Of a DNA stretch of 64,000 nucleotides, positions 33,848 through 43,552 are shown piece by piece; within the stretch, counting starts at the first letter, position 1; each line of letters begins with the position of its first letter. The position numbers and the translations under genes were made by a program. The notes under the pieces are model-generated. The model ran no database searches, had not been told where the DNA came from, and was given only the letters and a program-made list of their open reading frames with translations. This stretch comes from an uncultured Lachnospiraceae bacterium (GTDB lineage Bacteria > Bacillota > Clostridia > Lachnospirales > Lachnospiraceae). Where the stretch lies: NCBI GenBank assembly GCA_902767015.1, contig CACXFV010000009.1, positions 1 through 64,000 on the forward strand, in the 5' to 3' direction.

Positions 33848-34582
33848 CTATGCTGACGGTCCGGAAGAAAAGCGGGCGCAGTGCTGCCATTCTTCTGTGA
33901 GGGTGATGGCATGAAAAATATTGTTTTTATAATATTTGTTAGTTTTACTAAGACTGCGAACCATTTCTTTGATATCACTTCTTCTGGAATGATTGTCATA
34001 AGGACAGGGGTTAAACACAACAGGAAGCTTGTATTGTTGCGCAACCCCCTTTAACATTCCTTCCGGTACATAAATCATGGGGCGGATTACCGTAAAGGTA
34101 TCCTGCTTTGTAACAGGCAAAAAACAGGAAAATCTGCCGCCATACAGTAGGGAAAGAAGAGCAGTTTCTATGACATCATCCTTGTGGTGTCCGTAGGCAA
34201 GCTTATTGCAGCCAAGCTCCGACAGGGCATCTTTTAAGGTTCCGCGGCGAAGTCTGGCACAAAGTGAACAATAAGGTTTACCGGTGTCATGGTATTTTAA
34301 AATTTCATAAATCTGTGTGTCTATGATTGTGTAGGGAACTTCAAGTTTTGCGCACAGCTTCTTTACGGCATCAAAATTCATGTTGTCAAATCCGAGGTCA
34401 ATGGTAATGGCGTGGATAGAAAAAGGTTGCGGATAAAAAGCTTTAAGACCATGCAAAGCATAAAGCAGTGCCAGAGAATCCTTTCCACCGGAAATTCCCA
34501 GCGCGATTTTGTCACCGGCCTCTATCATATGATAATCTGAAACAGCTCTTCTGATATAACTGTATAATTTTTGTAAATTCAT
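33848..34582 (-). CDS. TtcA-family tRNA 2-thiolation protein
   Basis: PP-loop ATPase predicted to thiolate a cytidine in tRNA or a related base. SGGKDSLALL is the ATP-pyrophosphatase loop, and the Cys pair in YCSLCARLRRG is the central CxxC of TtcA-type enzymes, which bind an Fe-S cluster. YGHHKDDVIETALL is the second conserved block. The start at 34582 follows GAGG on the minus strand and removes 11 residues of an upstream reading. The length is 244 residues. It stands alone and converges with the preceding reductase gene. Confidence 0.85.
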   Translation of the reverse strand: MNLQKLYSYIRRAVSDYHMIEAGDKIALGISGGKDSLALLYALHGLKAFYPQPFSIHAITIDLGFDNMNFDAVKKLCAKLEVPYTIIDTQIYEILKYHDTGKPYCSLCARLRRGTLKDALSELGCNKLAYGHHKDDVIETALLSLLYGGRFSCFLPVTKQDTFTVIRPMIYVPEGMLKGVAQQYKLPVVFNPCPYDNHSRRSDIKEMVRSLSKTNKYYKNNIFHAITLTEEWQHCARFSSGPSA

Positions 34583-34632
34583 TGTGAACCTCAATAATAA
34601 AAAATTTGTTATCATTTTTGCGAATTGATATG

Positions 34633-34661
34633 ATTATACCTAATTTATATGAGACATGCAA
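34633..34661 (-). promoter_or_regulatory. Promoter for the TtcA-like gene
   Basis: On the minus strand: TTGCAT (34661-34656), 17-base spacer, TATAAT (34638-34633). About 50 bases upstream of the start codon. Confidence 0.7.
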
Positions 34662-34695
34662 GTTAAATTTGCAGGTAACAAAATATATTGTGACT

Positions 34696-34863
34696 ATTCA
34701 GCACCTCAAGTCTGGGAATGAAAACATTCTTGAATGCTGCATCTCAGGACTGTGGTCGGTCAGAGACGCAAAAGCGTCTTGTCCGCCTGAGGTGATTCAT
34801 AAAATATCATTCAGTGAGCAAGCTGGCTGCCTGATGATTTATGAATCATCTCAGGTGTTGAAT
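34696..34863. other. Complex palindromic element with alternative pairings
   Basis: About 170 non-coding bases between two divergent promoters. The outer arms ATTCAGCACCT and AGGTGTTGAAT pair. Inside are a GAATG-AAAA-CATTC hairpin (34716-34729), AGACGC-AAAA-GCGTCT (34764-34779), and ATTCATAAA/TTTATGAAT. CCTGAGGTG (34786-34794) is complementary, with a G-T pair, to CATCTCAGG, which occurs twice (34740-34748 and 34847-34855), so two exclusive folds are possible. It lies upstream of the ATPase promoter and so is not that gene's leader. Either a mobile palindrome or an independent RNA. The 34606-34893 reading frame across it is not supported. Confidence 0.65.
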
Positions 34864-34889
34864 GGTTATAAACTATTTATGAAATCAAA

Positions 34890-34918
34890 TTGAAAAGAAA
34901 GGATTTATACGATATAAT
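34890..34918 (+). promoter_or_regulatory. Promoter for the DUF815 ATPase gene
   Basis: TTGAAA at 34890-34895, 17-base spacer, TATAAT at 34913-34918. Transcription would start near 34925, about 27 bases before the ATG. Confidence 0.8.
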
Positions 34919-34951
34919 AGTAGGTATATTTTGAGGGTTGGAGGACAGAGA

Positions 34952-36280
34952 ATGTATCAGGAAATATCACAATTATTTATGTATGGTGATTTAGATACGC
35001 ATAGTATTCTTTATCAGCTGGGCAATATTTTTGAGACATTTGACACGGAGGAATATAAAAAGACAGATTTAGTGAAAGAGATAAAAAGAGTGCTGAAACA
35101 ATTACTGGTTATGGCAACGGATTATGGATTTGACGGTAATTTGTGGCATAATTATATCGCTTATTTTCTTATGACGAATGAGAATCCGTTTTCATTAGTT
35201 TGTGAGAAGAATGTGATTGAGGAGGGGACAGTCATATCTTTGGTTCAAAATGATTTTGCAGTGATGAGAGCATTATTTCATTATGATTTCACGCTGATTG
35301 AAAAAGCATTGGAAATCGATTGTTTCTCAATGATTTCACATTATCATGCAGTACCAAAGAATAAACTGATGTATAACTGGAATGTGAGTGAAAAGGTTCA
35401 ACTTCTTTCTAAAAAGCTTGAGGCGGCAGAAAATGACAGGGAGTTTTATGATGCCATTACAGATTTTTACAGAGATTATGGTGTAGGAATGTTTGGACTC
35501 AATAAGGCATTTCGGATTAGTGAGACGCAAACGGGAGGTATCAGCTTTATCCCGATTAATAATATGGACAGAGTAACTTTAGAGGATTTGGTAGGCTATG
35601 AGCTTCAAAAGAAAAAGCTTATGGAGAATACGGAAGCGTTTGTCAGGGGAAGAAAAGCGAATAATGTGCTTCTTTTTGGCGACAGTGGTACCGGGAAATC
35701 TACCAGCGTCAAAGCGATTGTCAATCAGTTCTACGATAGGGGACTTCGCATGATTGAAATATATAAACATCAGTTTAAGTATTTATCTTCTGTTATTGCA
35801 GCGGTGAAGAACCGCAATTATAAGTTTATCATATATATGGATGATTTGTCCTTTGAGGAGCATGAGATAGAATACAAGTTTTTAAAAGCTGTCATTGAGG
35901 GTGGTGTGGAGACGAAGCCGGAGAATATTTTAATCTACGCGACATCGAACCGGCGCCATATTATCAGGGAGACATGGAATGACAGAAATGATCAGGACAA
36001 TGCCGGAGATAAGCATCATTCTGATACAGTGGAGGAGAAGCTTTCGTTAGTCAACCGTTTTGGTGTGACCATATGTTATTCCAAACCGGTACCAAAAGAA
36101 TATATCAACATTGTCATTGAGCTTGCAAGGCGGGCAGGGATTGTAATGCCGCAGGAGGAGCTGGTTTTAGAGGCTAAGAGATGGGAGATGTCTCATGGCG
36201 GAGTATCGGGAAGAACCGCACAGCAGTTTGTAAATTATATGTTGTATCACTGTGAACAGACGGCTGATACCTGTGAATAG
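34952..36280 (+). CDS. AAA-type ATPase, DUF815 family
   Basis: P-loop ATPase of a conserved but uncharacterised family. The N-terminal ~200 residues are helical and specific to this group. The ATPase core has NVLLFGDSGTGKSTSVKA (Walker A near 245), FIIYMDDLSFEE (Walker B), a sensor-like IYATSNRRHI, and VNRFGVTICYSKP. GGAGG is correctly spaced for the ATG at 34952, which removes seven residues of an upstream TTG reading. The length is 442 residues with no membrane segment. Cellular role unknown. It shares the strand with the broken clostripain gene that starts 46 bases later. Confidence 0.85.
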   Translation: MYQEISQLFMYGDLDTHSILYQLGNIFETFDTEEYKKTDLVKEIKRVLKQLLVMATDYGFDGNLWHNYIAYFLMTNENPFSLVCEKNVIEEGTVISLVQNDFAVMRALFHYDFTLIEKALEIDCFSMISHYHAVPKNKLMYNWNVSEKVQLLSKKLEAAENDREFYDAITDFYRDYGVGMFGLNKAFRISETQTGGISFIPINNMDRVTLEDLVGYELQKKKLMENTEAFVRGRKANNVLLFGDSGTGKSTSVKAIVNQFYDRGLRMIEIYKHQFKYLSSVIAAVKNRNYKFIIYMDDLSFEEHEIEYKFLKAVIEGGVETKPENILIYATSNRRHIIRETWNDRNDQDNAGDKHHSDTVEEKLSLVNRFGVTICYSKPVPKEYINIVIELARRAGIVMPQEELVLEAKRWEMSHGGVSGRTAQQFVNYMLYHCEQTADTCE

Positions 36281-36326
36281 TATCATTTTAAGTTTTGTCA
36301 ATTATGACAGTGAAAGGAATCGTATC

Positions 36327-38387
36327 ATGGATAATAATAATTCCGGAAGGAAGAAAAATGTGACAGCGAACTCAAAAGGAGTTCAAAAAAGAGGTGATGG
36401 TCTGGGAACGGGACCTGTGGGCAGAAACGATGGTTATTCGGGAAGGACAGACGGTAAGGAAGATGCCGGTGCGAACGTAAAGAGGACAGCGGTAAAAGGG
36501 AGTCCGTTGGTCATTTTGGTAATAATCTTTCTGCTAATCACCGGCGGCGGTGGCATTTCGTCACTGCATGGCGGGGGTAGTGGTGCAGGAGGGCTTGGCA
36601 ACCAATGATATGAATGAGATGATGAAAGCTTCCCTTAATAAAAATATCAATATTATTCTCTATACAGGAGGCTGTAAGACGTGGAAGACAAAGGAAATCA
36701 GCAATCTGGTAAATCAGATTTATAAGATTGAGGATGGTAAGTTAAAACTTTTAGTGGCTGATGACGGCAGTAAAGCCATGACAGCGCCGGATACCCTTAC
36801 AAGCTTTATTAAATATTGTGCCAAGAATTATCCGGCAAACAGAAACAATCTGATTTTTTGGGATCATAACGGTGGCTCTGTCAGTGGATACGGATATGAT
36901 GAGAAGAATGCGAAATCAGGTTCAATGGATCTGGCGGGAATAGATACGGCTCTCAAAAACGCAGGAGTACAATTTGACTTTATTGGTTTTGATGCGTGTC
37001 TGATGGCGACATTGGAGACTTCACTGATGGCGAGCGCATATGCAGATTATATGATAGCCTCGGAAGAAACAGAGCCGGGAATTGGCTGGTATTATACAGA
37101 CTGGCTGAATGCACTGTCAAAGAACACCTCTATGCCTACCATAGAGATAGGAAAAAATATTGTAGATGGTTTTGTCGAGGAATGTGGAAGAAAGTGCAGG
37201 GGACAAAAGACAACACTTTCTGTCATTGACCTGGCGAAAATAAAAGCAACAGTTCCTGCGAAACTGTCGGCCTTTTCGAAAGAAACGGGAAATGCCATTA
37301 AAAGTGATAACTATCAGAAGATATCAGATGCGAGAGCCGGTGCAAGAGAATTTTCACCATCATCGGGCATTGACCAGGTAGATATGGTCAGTCTTGCAAT
37401 GAATATCGGAACGGATAATGCGAAGGCTTTGGCAGATACCCTTTTGAGCTGTATCAAATATAACAGAACATCTTCCGACATGACGAATGCTTATGGCATT
37501 TCGGTGTATTTTCCTTACAGAAATGCGAAGACTGTCAACCGTATGGCAACTACCTATTCACAGATTGGTATGGACAATGAATACACAAAATGTATCAAGG
37601 CATTTGCCGGTATGGAGGTCAGCGGACAGATTAGTGCAGGAGGTTCGGCTTCACCGCTTTTGGCACTGACAGGCAACTCTGAAGTGGTGCAGACAATTGG
37701 CTCGGAGGCAATTTCTTCCTTGTTATCTTCCTTTTTATCAGGAAGGAGTATCAGCGGAATTGATGATGAGAATGTATCTTATATGAGTGACCGGGAGGTA
37801 TTTGATGTGGATACCGCAGCGAGGTATATTGCTGCCCACCAGTTTGACAGTTCCCTTCTGGTATGGAAAAAAGCAAAGGGGAAGCATGTGATGAGTATCC
37901 CTAAGGAGCAATGGCAGCTTATACAGTCGCTGCAGATGAATCTGTTTTATGATGATGGAGAGGGATACATTGACTTGGGACTGGATAATGTGTATCAATT
38001 TACAAAAGACGGGAAACTGGTGGGAGAGTCAGATGATACGTGGCTTGCCATTGATGGTCAGCCGGTAGCGTATTACTTTGAAAGTGAAGAAAAAAATGGT
38101 GATTCTTCTCTCATAACAGGACGGGTGCCGGTAATGGTTAATGGGGAGAGACCGATACCATAGCAAAAGGTATCACAGCACTTTCAGAAGGGGATACCAT
38201 AGATTTTGTATGTGACTATTATGCCTATGACGGGACCTATCTTGACAGCTATTATCTGGGGGAACAGACAACTTACAGCGCGGATATGCAGATTAGCAAT
38301 GTGGCGACAGGGGGCGATTCAAAAATCACATATCTGCTGACAGATCTCTATGGACAGGAATATTGGACACCGTCTGTGCCGGATTAA
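36327..38387 (+). pseudogene. Clostripain-family (C11) membrane-anchored protease, disrupted
   Basis: Three reading-frame pieces that together resemble one secreted or membrane-anchored C11 cysteine protease. Piece 1 (36327-36608) has a Lys/Gly-rich cytoplasmic part, one membrane helix (VILVIIFLLI) and a Gly-rich linker ending GGLGNQ. Piece 2 (about 36580-38163, another frame) has the catalytic His in FWDHNGGSVSGYGYDE and Cys in FDACLMATLE but lacks the first strand of the protease domain. Piece 3 (to 38387, in the frame of piece 1) holds the C terminus, DTIAKGITALSEGDTIDF to YWTPSVPD. At both joins the sequence reads sensibly for each side in its own frame, suggesting deletions of roughly 55 and 30 codons at short direct repeats. 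Sizes come from recalled homologues, not an alignment. Confidence 0.75.
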
Positions 38388-38478
38388 CAGGCAGTTCAAA
38401 AGGAATTAAAATGATAATGGAAACGGATTTTCAGATATTAAGAAAAGGCGCAAGAAGCAGCGCAGAAATGAGGAAACA

Positions 38479-40767
38479 ATGGGAAATTTAGCCATAAAGA
38501 AAGAAAATATCATTTATCAGGCAGATACGCCTGTCACAGAGCTGGCCTGTATTATTAAGGGAAGCGTGAAGGCGGATAATGAGAACACGGAAATAATGCT
38601 GTATGCCGGAGATGTTATCGGAATCGTGGATATCAACAGGAGCCATTCGTTTACATATCAGGCACAGGAGGATTGTGTTCTTGTCACTTACGCGGTGGAG
38701 GGAGAAAATGATATCGAAAAATTACTTCGTGACAATAGTACTCTTGCAAAATGTGTACTTAACAGCAGTGTGAGACAGACCTGTATGCTGGCTGAGTCTT
38801 ATCGAAACCGGTTAAAGGCAAACAGCTCACTATATGAGCTGTTGCACAATGGTTATCATGACTACAAAAGTATGTGTAAGGCATTACTGATTCCGGCAAA
38901 AACACTTCCGGAGCTGATAAATGACAGTGATGGAAGTGACATGATTCCGCTTTTTGATAAAAATGAAGAAATAGATTATCTGCTTACCCGGTATGATGAA
39001 TTTAAGGATATGCTACAGAAGCATCTGTTAGAAGGTTTTGCAGGTTATGCAGTGTTTGTTACTGAGATTGTGTCAGGTGTTGTGAGAGATTTTTTTCTGA
39101 TGCTACTGGAATTAAATCATATTAGTGAATATGAAAATGAGCTGTCAGTTCTTTTATTGAATGAAAATCATCTGGATTTGTTTGATATATACACATCGCT
39201 ATACTATCACTATATCAAGATGGGTGACAGCAACGCCTTCTTAGAGGCTAAAATAACGCAGTTTGAGGAAAAAATAGCTGCCTCCTCCTACATTGACAGT
39301 GAACTGGCAAAGTTAAGAATTGCAGAGCACCACGAAAAGAAAGATAAGCTTCGTGAGGAAAAGGAAAAGGGAGGGGTGCTGAAAGAGGAGAGCTCCGAGT
39401 ATTATAAGAAGTTTCATCATTCTTTGGATACTATTCTGCAATATGCAGATTGCACAGTTGAGCTTGAGAATGAATTTAGAAAAGCGGTAAATGATTTTAA
39501 AAGGGTAAATGACAGAAATTCTAGCGATACCGCAGTAAGAGAACTGAGACACAGACTAACGGGGTTATTTTACGAGGTATATGCGGCAGCCTTTAAAAAC
39601 AGTCTGACAGATGATGAGATACCGGTTGTGTTAAAAATGTTCTTTAACTTTGGCTATGTAGATGAGGAACTTGCCGGTATGGAGAATGCGATATGTCTGT
39701 ATTCTATTGCAGAGTATTTTTCGGGAAAACCGGAGTATCATGTCTATACGGCATATGAGTGGCTATTGGCAGTGTACCGGGGAATGAAGATGCCGAGAAG
39801 AAATGAGTATGATGTGGATTATCAGGAATTTGTACATGAGCAGTTTCTCAATAAAAGTATCAGTAAAAAAGAGGAAAAAGAGCTATTAGAGGATTCAGAG
39901 GAAAAATTGAAATTTGAGCTTCAAAACTTTTTTCCGGCAGTCAATAAGATGACCTTTGGAAGAATTAGTACCTTTTGTCCTGTATTTTCAGAGAATAATG
40001 TGATTACTGATCTGAAACGTTCCCTTGTCACACCGGAGTTGGTGATGGATACCATTCAGAATATCAGACAGATTGATTACTCTGCCTTTTATCGTGAAGT
40101 GTTATTCTATGATGGTGACAGTAATGTGAGAGAAGTGATACAGGTGGAATATCTCCCGGATGTGATATTAATGCCAAATGTGGGCTCAAGAGGTGTGATG
40201 TGGCAGGAAATTGAGGGAAAACACCGTTCATCCCGGGCAACCTTCGCACTACCTGTCTTTTTACTGGAGAATATGGAAAATATTATCGTCCGAATTACCG
40301 GTGAGTACCGTTTTGAGATGTGCAAAAGGGCACAGGGAGCGAGATGGAATGATGTCAGTGAACCGTCACTAACCAGTGAATACTGCGACTATGTGCAGTT
40401 CTACCGTAAGAATAATGAATTATCAGCGAATCATAAGGAGCAGATTAAGAGTGCACTGCTGAAAGCGAGAAACAGCTATAAGCAGATGTTTGCACAGGAC
40501 TATCTGGCATGGATTATCTATGAGGGCAAAGGAGCGCCAAGATTGAATAAGGTATCAAGAAGAATTTTGTTCACCTACTGTCCTTTTCGGGAGGAAATCA
40601 GGAACAGAAATGCAGACAATCCGCTGTACAGGGATTTAATTGCACGGTTTGAGGTGCAGAAAGGACAGGCCTTGACAAGACTGAACAATCTCCTGAAAAA
40701 GCTTGATAATGCCGGCAAATATATCCCGGAGGAATTATATGCACAGCAGGAGTTTTTGGAGATGTAA
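38479..40767 (+). CDS. Large protein with cyclic-nucleotide-binding-like N-terminal domain
   Basis: Family not recognised. Residues ~1-75 look like a CRP-type cyclic-nucleotide-binding jelly roll (YQADTPVTELACIIKGSVKA, AGDVIGIVDI, EDCVLVTY). The next ~200 residues are helical, a charged coiled-coil-like stretch lies around 260-320 (HHEKKDKLREEKEKGGVLKE), and a long conserved-looking C-terminal half (about 320-762) contains no recognised catalytic motif. There is no DNA-binding helix-turn-helix directly after the CNB domain, as CRP would have, and no membrane segment. GAGGA precedes the ATG. It sits between the broken protease and convergent ygiQ; a link to the DUF815 ATPase upstream is only positional. 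Confidence 0.75.
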   Translation: MGNLAIKKENIIYQADTPVTELACIIKGSVKADNENTEIMLYAGDVIGIVDINRSHSFTYQAQEDCVLVTYAVEGENDIEKLLRDNSTLAKCVLNSSVRQTCMLAESYRNRLKANSSLYELLHNGYHDYKSMCKALLIPAKTLPELINDSDGSDMIPLFDKNEEIDYLLTRYDEFKDMLQKHLLEGFAGYAVFVTEIVSGVVRDFFLMLLELNHISEYENELSVLLLNENHLDLFDIYTSLYYHYIKMGDSNAFLEAKITQFEEKIAASSYIDSELAKLRIAEHHEKKDKLREEKEKGGVLKEESSEYYKKFHHSLDTILQYADCTVELENEFRKAVNDFKRVNDRNSSDTAVRELRHRLTGLFYEVYAAAFKNSLTDDEIPVVLKMFFNFGYVDEELAGMENAICLYSIAEYFSGKPEYHVYTAYEWLLAVYRGMKMPRRNEYDVDYQEFVHEQFLNKSISKKEEKELLEDSEEKLKFELQNFFPAVNKMTFGRISTFCPVFSENNVITDLKRSLVTPELVMDTIQNIRQIDYSAFYREVLFYDGDSNVREVIQVEYLPDVILMPNVGSRGVMWQEIEGKHRSSRATFALPVFLLENMENIIVRITGEYRFEMCKRAQGARWNDVSEPSLTSEYCDYVQFYRKNNELSANHKEQIKSALLKARNSYKQMFAQDYLAWIIYEGKGAPRLNKVSRRILFTYCPFREEIRNRNADNPLYRDLIARFEVQKGQALTRLNNLLKKLDNAGKYIPEELYAQQEFLEM

Positions 40768-40786
40768 AGGATTATGATATCAGAAT

Positions 40787-42616
40787 TCAGCTCCGCCTGT
40801 TATTTTTTGATATTTTTTTCGGGCGGGGCGGAATCAGGCAATTTTGCCCGAAGCCGATTAAATCCTCTCTGTGGGCTTTTAACAGTGCTTCCTTTACCAG
40901 TTGATAGTTTTCCGGTTTTTTATACTGTATCAGTGCTCTTTGCAGGGCTTTTTCGTGGGGATTGGTGGTCACATATACCTTTTCCATTGTCAGCGGATGA
41001 TACCCTGTATAGTACATGGTAGTGGAAATCGTGCCGGGAGTGGGGTAAAAGTCCTGTACCTGCTCCGGGGCAATGTGATGATCCCTTAAATATTCTGCCA
41101 GCATAATGGCATCTGCTAAGGTACTTCCGGGATGAGAGGACATGAGATAGGGAACGATATACTGTTTTTTCTCCAGTTTTTGATTGACCTTCTCAAATTC
41201 CTTCACAAATGCATTGTAGATTTCGACACTTGGTTTTCCCATGTTATTGAGAACATTGTCAGAGATATGTTCCGGTGCTACACGCAACTGACCGCTTACA
41301 TGATATTCGCACAGCTCTTTTAAAAATTCCTTATTTTTATCGGCAACCAGATAGTCAAAACGAAAGCCGGAGCGCACGAAGACTTTTTTGACTTTTGGGA
41401 GTTTTCTAAGCTTTCTCAGCAGAGATAAATAGTCACTGTGGTCAACAATCAGATTGGGGCAGGGTTTTGGAAACAGGCAGCGCTTGTTGACACAGGCACC
41501 GTGACGGAGCTGTTTATGACAGGCAGGAGCCCGAAATTCGGCAGTGGGACCACCCACATCATGAAGATAGCCTTTGAAGTCTTTATCGTCGGTCATCTGT
41601 TTTGCCTCTTTTATAATGGATTCATGGCTTCTTGCCTGTACAATCCTGCCTTCATGCATGGTAAGGGCGCAGAAATTGCACTCTCCGAAACAACCTCTGT
41701 TGGAGGTAAGGCTGAATTTGACTTCTGAAAGCGCAGGCACACCGCCGGCTTTTTCATAGCTTGGATGATAGGTTCTCATATAGGGCAGTGAATAGACATC
41801 ATCCATATCCATTGTGGAAAGCGGTTCGGCAGGAGGATTTACAACGATAAAGGTTTTGCCGCCGTAAGCTTCGTAGATACACTTGGCAAGTATGGGGTCG
41901 GTATTGTGATATTGTATCTGAAAGCTTTTGGCATAGCTTTTTTTGTCAGTGCAGATTTCTTCAAAGTCAGGCAGCCTAATCCCGTCATAGATGATATCCT
42001 CGTTGCGGGTTTTGAAGACCGTGCCCCGGATATAGGTTATGTCAGAAATACGGATACCGCCGGCAAGGGCATCAGCGATTTCAATGATACTGTGTTCTCC
42101 CATACCGTAGCTGATTAAATCGGCACCGGATTCTAAAAGAATAGAACGGCGCACCGTATCAGACCAGTAATCGTAGTGTCCGAGTCTGCGAAGACTTGCC
42201 TCAATACCGCCGATAACGATGGGCGTGTGCTTATAAAGCTGTCGTATCAGATTACAGTATACTGTTACCGCCCTGTCAGGACGCTTGCCCATTATTCCGC
42301 CGGGGGTAAAGGCATCCTTAGAACGTCTTTTTTTGGCAACGGTATAGTGATTGACCATGGAATCCATATTGCCCGAAGAGACAAGAAAAGCCAGCCGCGG
42401 TTCACCTAATATACTGATGGAGGAAGCATTTTTAAAATCCGGCTGACTGATCATTCCGACAGAATATCCGTGAGCTTCTAATAATCTGGTAATGATGGCA
42501 GGACCGAAGCTTGGATGATCCACATAGGCGTCACCGGAGATATACACAAAATCAAGCTGTGACAAACCTCTGTCAGCCATATCCTGTTTTGAAATAGGGA
42601 GAAAACCATTGTACAT
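40787..42616 (-). CDS. ygiQ: YgiQ family radical SAM protein
   Basis: Radical SAM protein of the UPF0313 family, function unknown. The N-terminal half contains the family blocks FVYISGDAYVDHPSFG and PLSTMDMDDVYSLPY, and the cluster motif RGCFGECNFC (Cys-x3-Cys-x2-Cys) is near residue 320. The C terminus is Lys/Arg-rich. The ATG at 42616 follows GAGG; the longer reading to 42652 would add 12 residues before MYNGFLP. The length of 609 is normal. It converges with the CNB-domain gene, whose stop is 20 bases away. Confidence 0.92.
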   Translation of the reverse strand: MYNGFLPISKQDMADRGLSQLDFVYISGDAYVDHPSFGPAIITRLLEAHGYSVGMISQPDFKNASSISILGEPRLAFLVSSGNMDSMVNHYTVAKKRRSKDAFTPGGIMGKRPDRAVTVYCNLIRQLYKHTPIVIGGIEASLRRLGHYDYWSDTVRRSILLESGADLISYGMGEHSIIEIADALAGGIRISDITYIRGTVFKTRNEDIIYDGIRLPDFEEICTDKKSYAKSFQIQYHNTDPILAKCIYEAYGGKTFIVVNPPAEPLSTMDMDDVYSLPYMRTYHPSYEKAGGVPALSEVKFSLTSNRGCFGECNFCALTMHEGRIVQARSHESIIKEAKQMTDDKDFKGYLHDVGGPTAEFRAPACHKQLRHGACVNKRCLFPKPCPNLIVDHSDYLSLLRKLRKLPKVKKVFVRSGFRFDYLVADKNKEFLKELCEYHVSGQLRVAPEHISDNVLNNMGKPSVEIYNAFVKEFEKVNQKLEKKQYIVPYLMSSHPGSTLADAIMLAEYLRDHHIAPEQVQDFYPTPGTISTTMYYTGYHPLTMEKVYVTTNPHEKALQRALIQYKKPENYQLVKEALLKAHREDLIGFGQNCLIPPRPKKISKNNRRS

Positions 42617-42650
42617 AATAAGCCTCATTTCTGAAAAGTATCGTAAATTC

Positions 42651-42679
42651 ATTTTACTAAAAATATGGCTTGGTTACAA
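42651..42679 (-). promoter_or_regulatory. Promoter for ygiQ
   Basis: On the minus strand: TTGTAA (42679-42674), 17-base spacer, TAAAAT (42656-42651), 35 bases before the start codon. Confidence 0.65.
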
Positions 42680-42723
42680 GAGAGAAATAGAGGTTTCTTT
42701 TCACGATATTTTGTATTTTTTTA

Positions 42724-42752
42724 TTGTAACGGATATTTTAATATTGTATACT
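42724..42752 (+). promoter_or_regulatory. Promoter for the MBL hydrolase gene
   Basis: TTGTAA at 42724-42729, 17-base spacer, TATACT at 42747-42752. It diverges from the ygiQ promoter about 45 bases away. Confidence 0.7.
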
Positions 42753-42812
42753 TAATGGAGTATTATGGACAAAGAAACACGATTGCATTGGATTTATACC
42801 AGGAGGGATAAA

Positions 42813-43460
42813 ATGGAGAACATAACAGATAGAATACAGTTGTTTACACAGAGCAGCATAAAGCTACAGGGAGAGGAATTTATTGTATACATTGATCCGT
42901 TCCAGATGAAAGAGGAGTTTCATGATGCGGATTTTATCATTTTTACCCATTCGCATTATGATCATTTTTCCATAGAGGACATCGAGAAGGTCAAAAAAAG
43001 TGAGACTCTTTTTGTGGCACCGAGGTCGATGGAGGAGGAATTAAATAAGGCGGGAATACCAAAGGATAAATCGTATTTGGTGACTCCTGATTCTGTTAAG
43101 AGGGTAAAGGGACTGGAAATCAAGGCAGTACCGGCATACAATAAATTGAAGCCGTTTCATCCTAAGAAAAACGGATGGGTAGGTTATGTCCTTACGATGG
43201 ATGGCATTGAGATTTATATAGCAGGAGATACAGATAATCTGAAAGAAAATCATGATATTATCTGTGACATTGCCCTGATTCCAATAGGTGGCAAGTTTAC
43301 GATGAATTATCAGGAAGCAGCTGATTTTGTGAATGCCATGCGGCCAGGAATAGTCATACCGACACATTACGGCACAATCGTCGGGAAAGAAAGTGATGCC
43401 AGAGAGTTTGCAAAGCTTGTAGATGCCGGCATCCGTGTTGAGATAAAGAAACAATATTAA
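42813..43460 (+). CDS. MBL-fold metal-dependent hydrolase
   Basis: Beta-lactamase-superfamily hydrolase of 215 residues, UlaG/UPF0173-like. The metal site is visible as THSHYDHFS (HxHxDH), AGDTDNLKE (bridging Asp) and IPTHYGTIVG (late His). The compact size, without a C-terminal RNA-binding part, fits small MBL hydrolases of unknown substrate. AGGAGG (42801-42806) selects the ATG at 42813 over the upstream in-frame ATG at 42765. It is followed by a separate promoter for the phosphofructokinase gene. Confidence 0.87.
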   Translation: MENITDRIQLFTQSSIKLQGEEFIVYIDPFQMKEEFHDADFIIFTHSHYDHFSIEDIEKVKKSETLFVAPRSMEEELNKAGIPKDKSYLVTPDSVKRVKGLEIKAVPAYNKLKPFHPKKNGWVGYVLTMDGIEIYIAGDTDNLKENHDIICDIALIPIGGKFTMNYQEAADFVNAMRPGIVIPTHYGTIVGKESDAREFAKLVDAGIRVEIKKQY

Positions 43461-43472
43461 CATAGGGGTTAC

Positions 43473-43501
43473 TTGTAAAAAAAACATATTTGGAGTATAC
43501 T
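43473..43501 (+). promoter_or_regulatory. Promoter for the phosphofructokinase gene
   Basis: TTGTAA at 43473-43478, A-rich 17-base spacer, TATACT at 43496-43501. The leader is about 45 bases and includes GAGAGGTAAGG before the ATG. Confidence 0.7.
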
Positions 43502-43552
43502 CTATGTAAAAAAGTCATGTTTTCATAATAAAGAACGAGAGAGGTAAGGTAC

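Noticed and set aside
34606..34893. A 95-codon reading across the palindromic region
   Set aside because: It runs through nested hairpins, has no ribosome site, and its composition reflects the inverted repeats.
38411..38491. A 26-codon reading just before the CNB-domain gene
   Set aside because: It overlaps the start of the next gene and could be coupled, but nothing beyond a GGAAT before the ATG supports translation.
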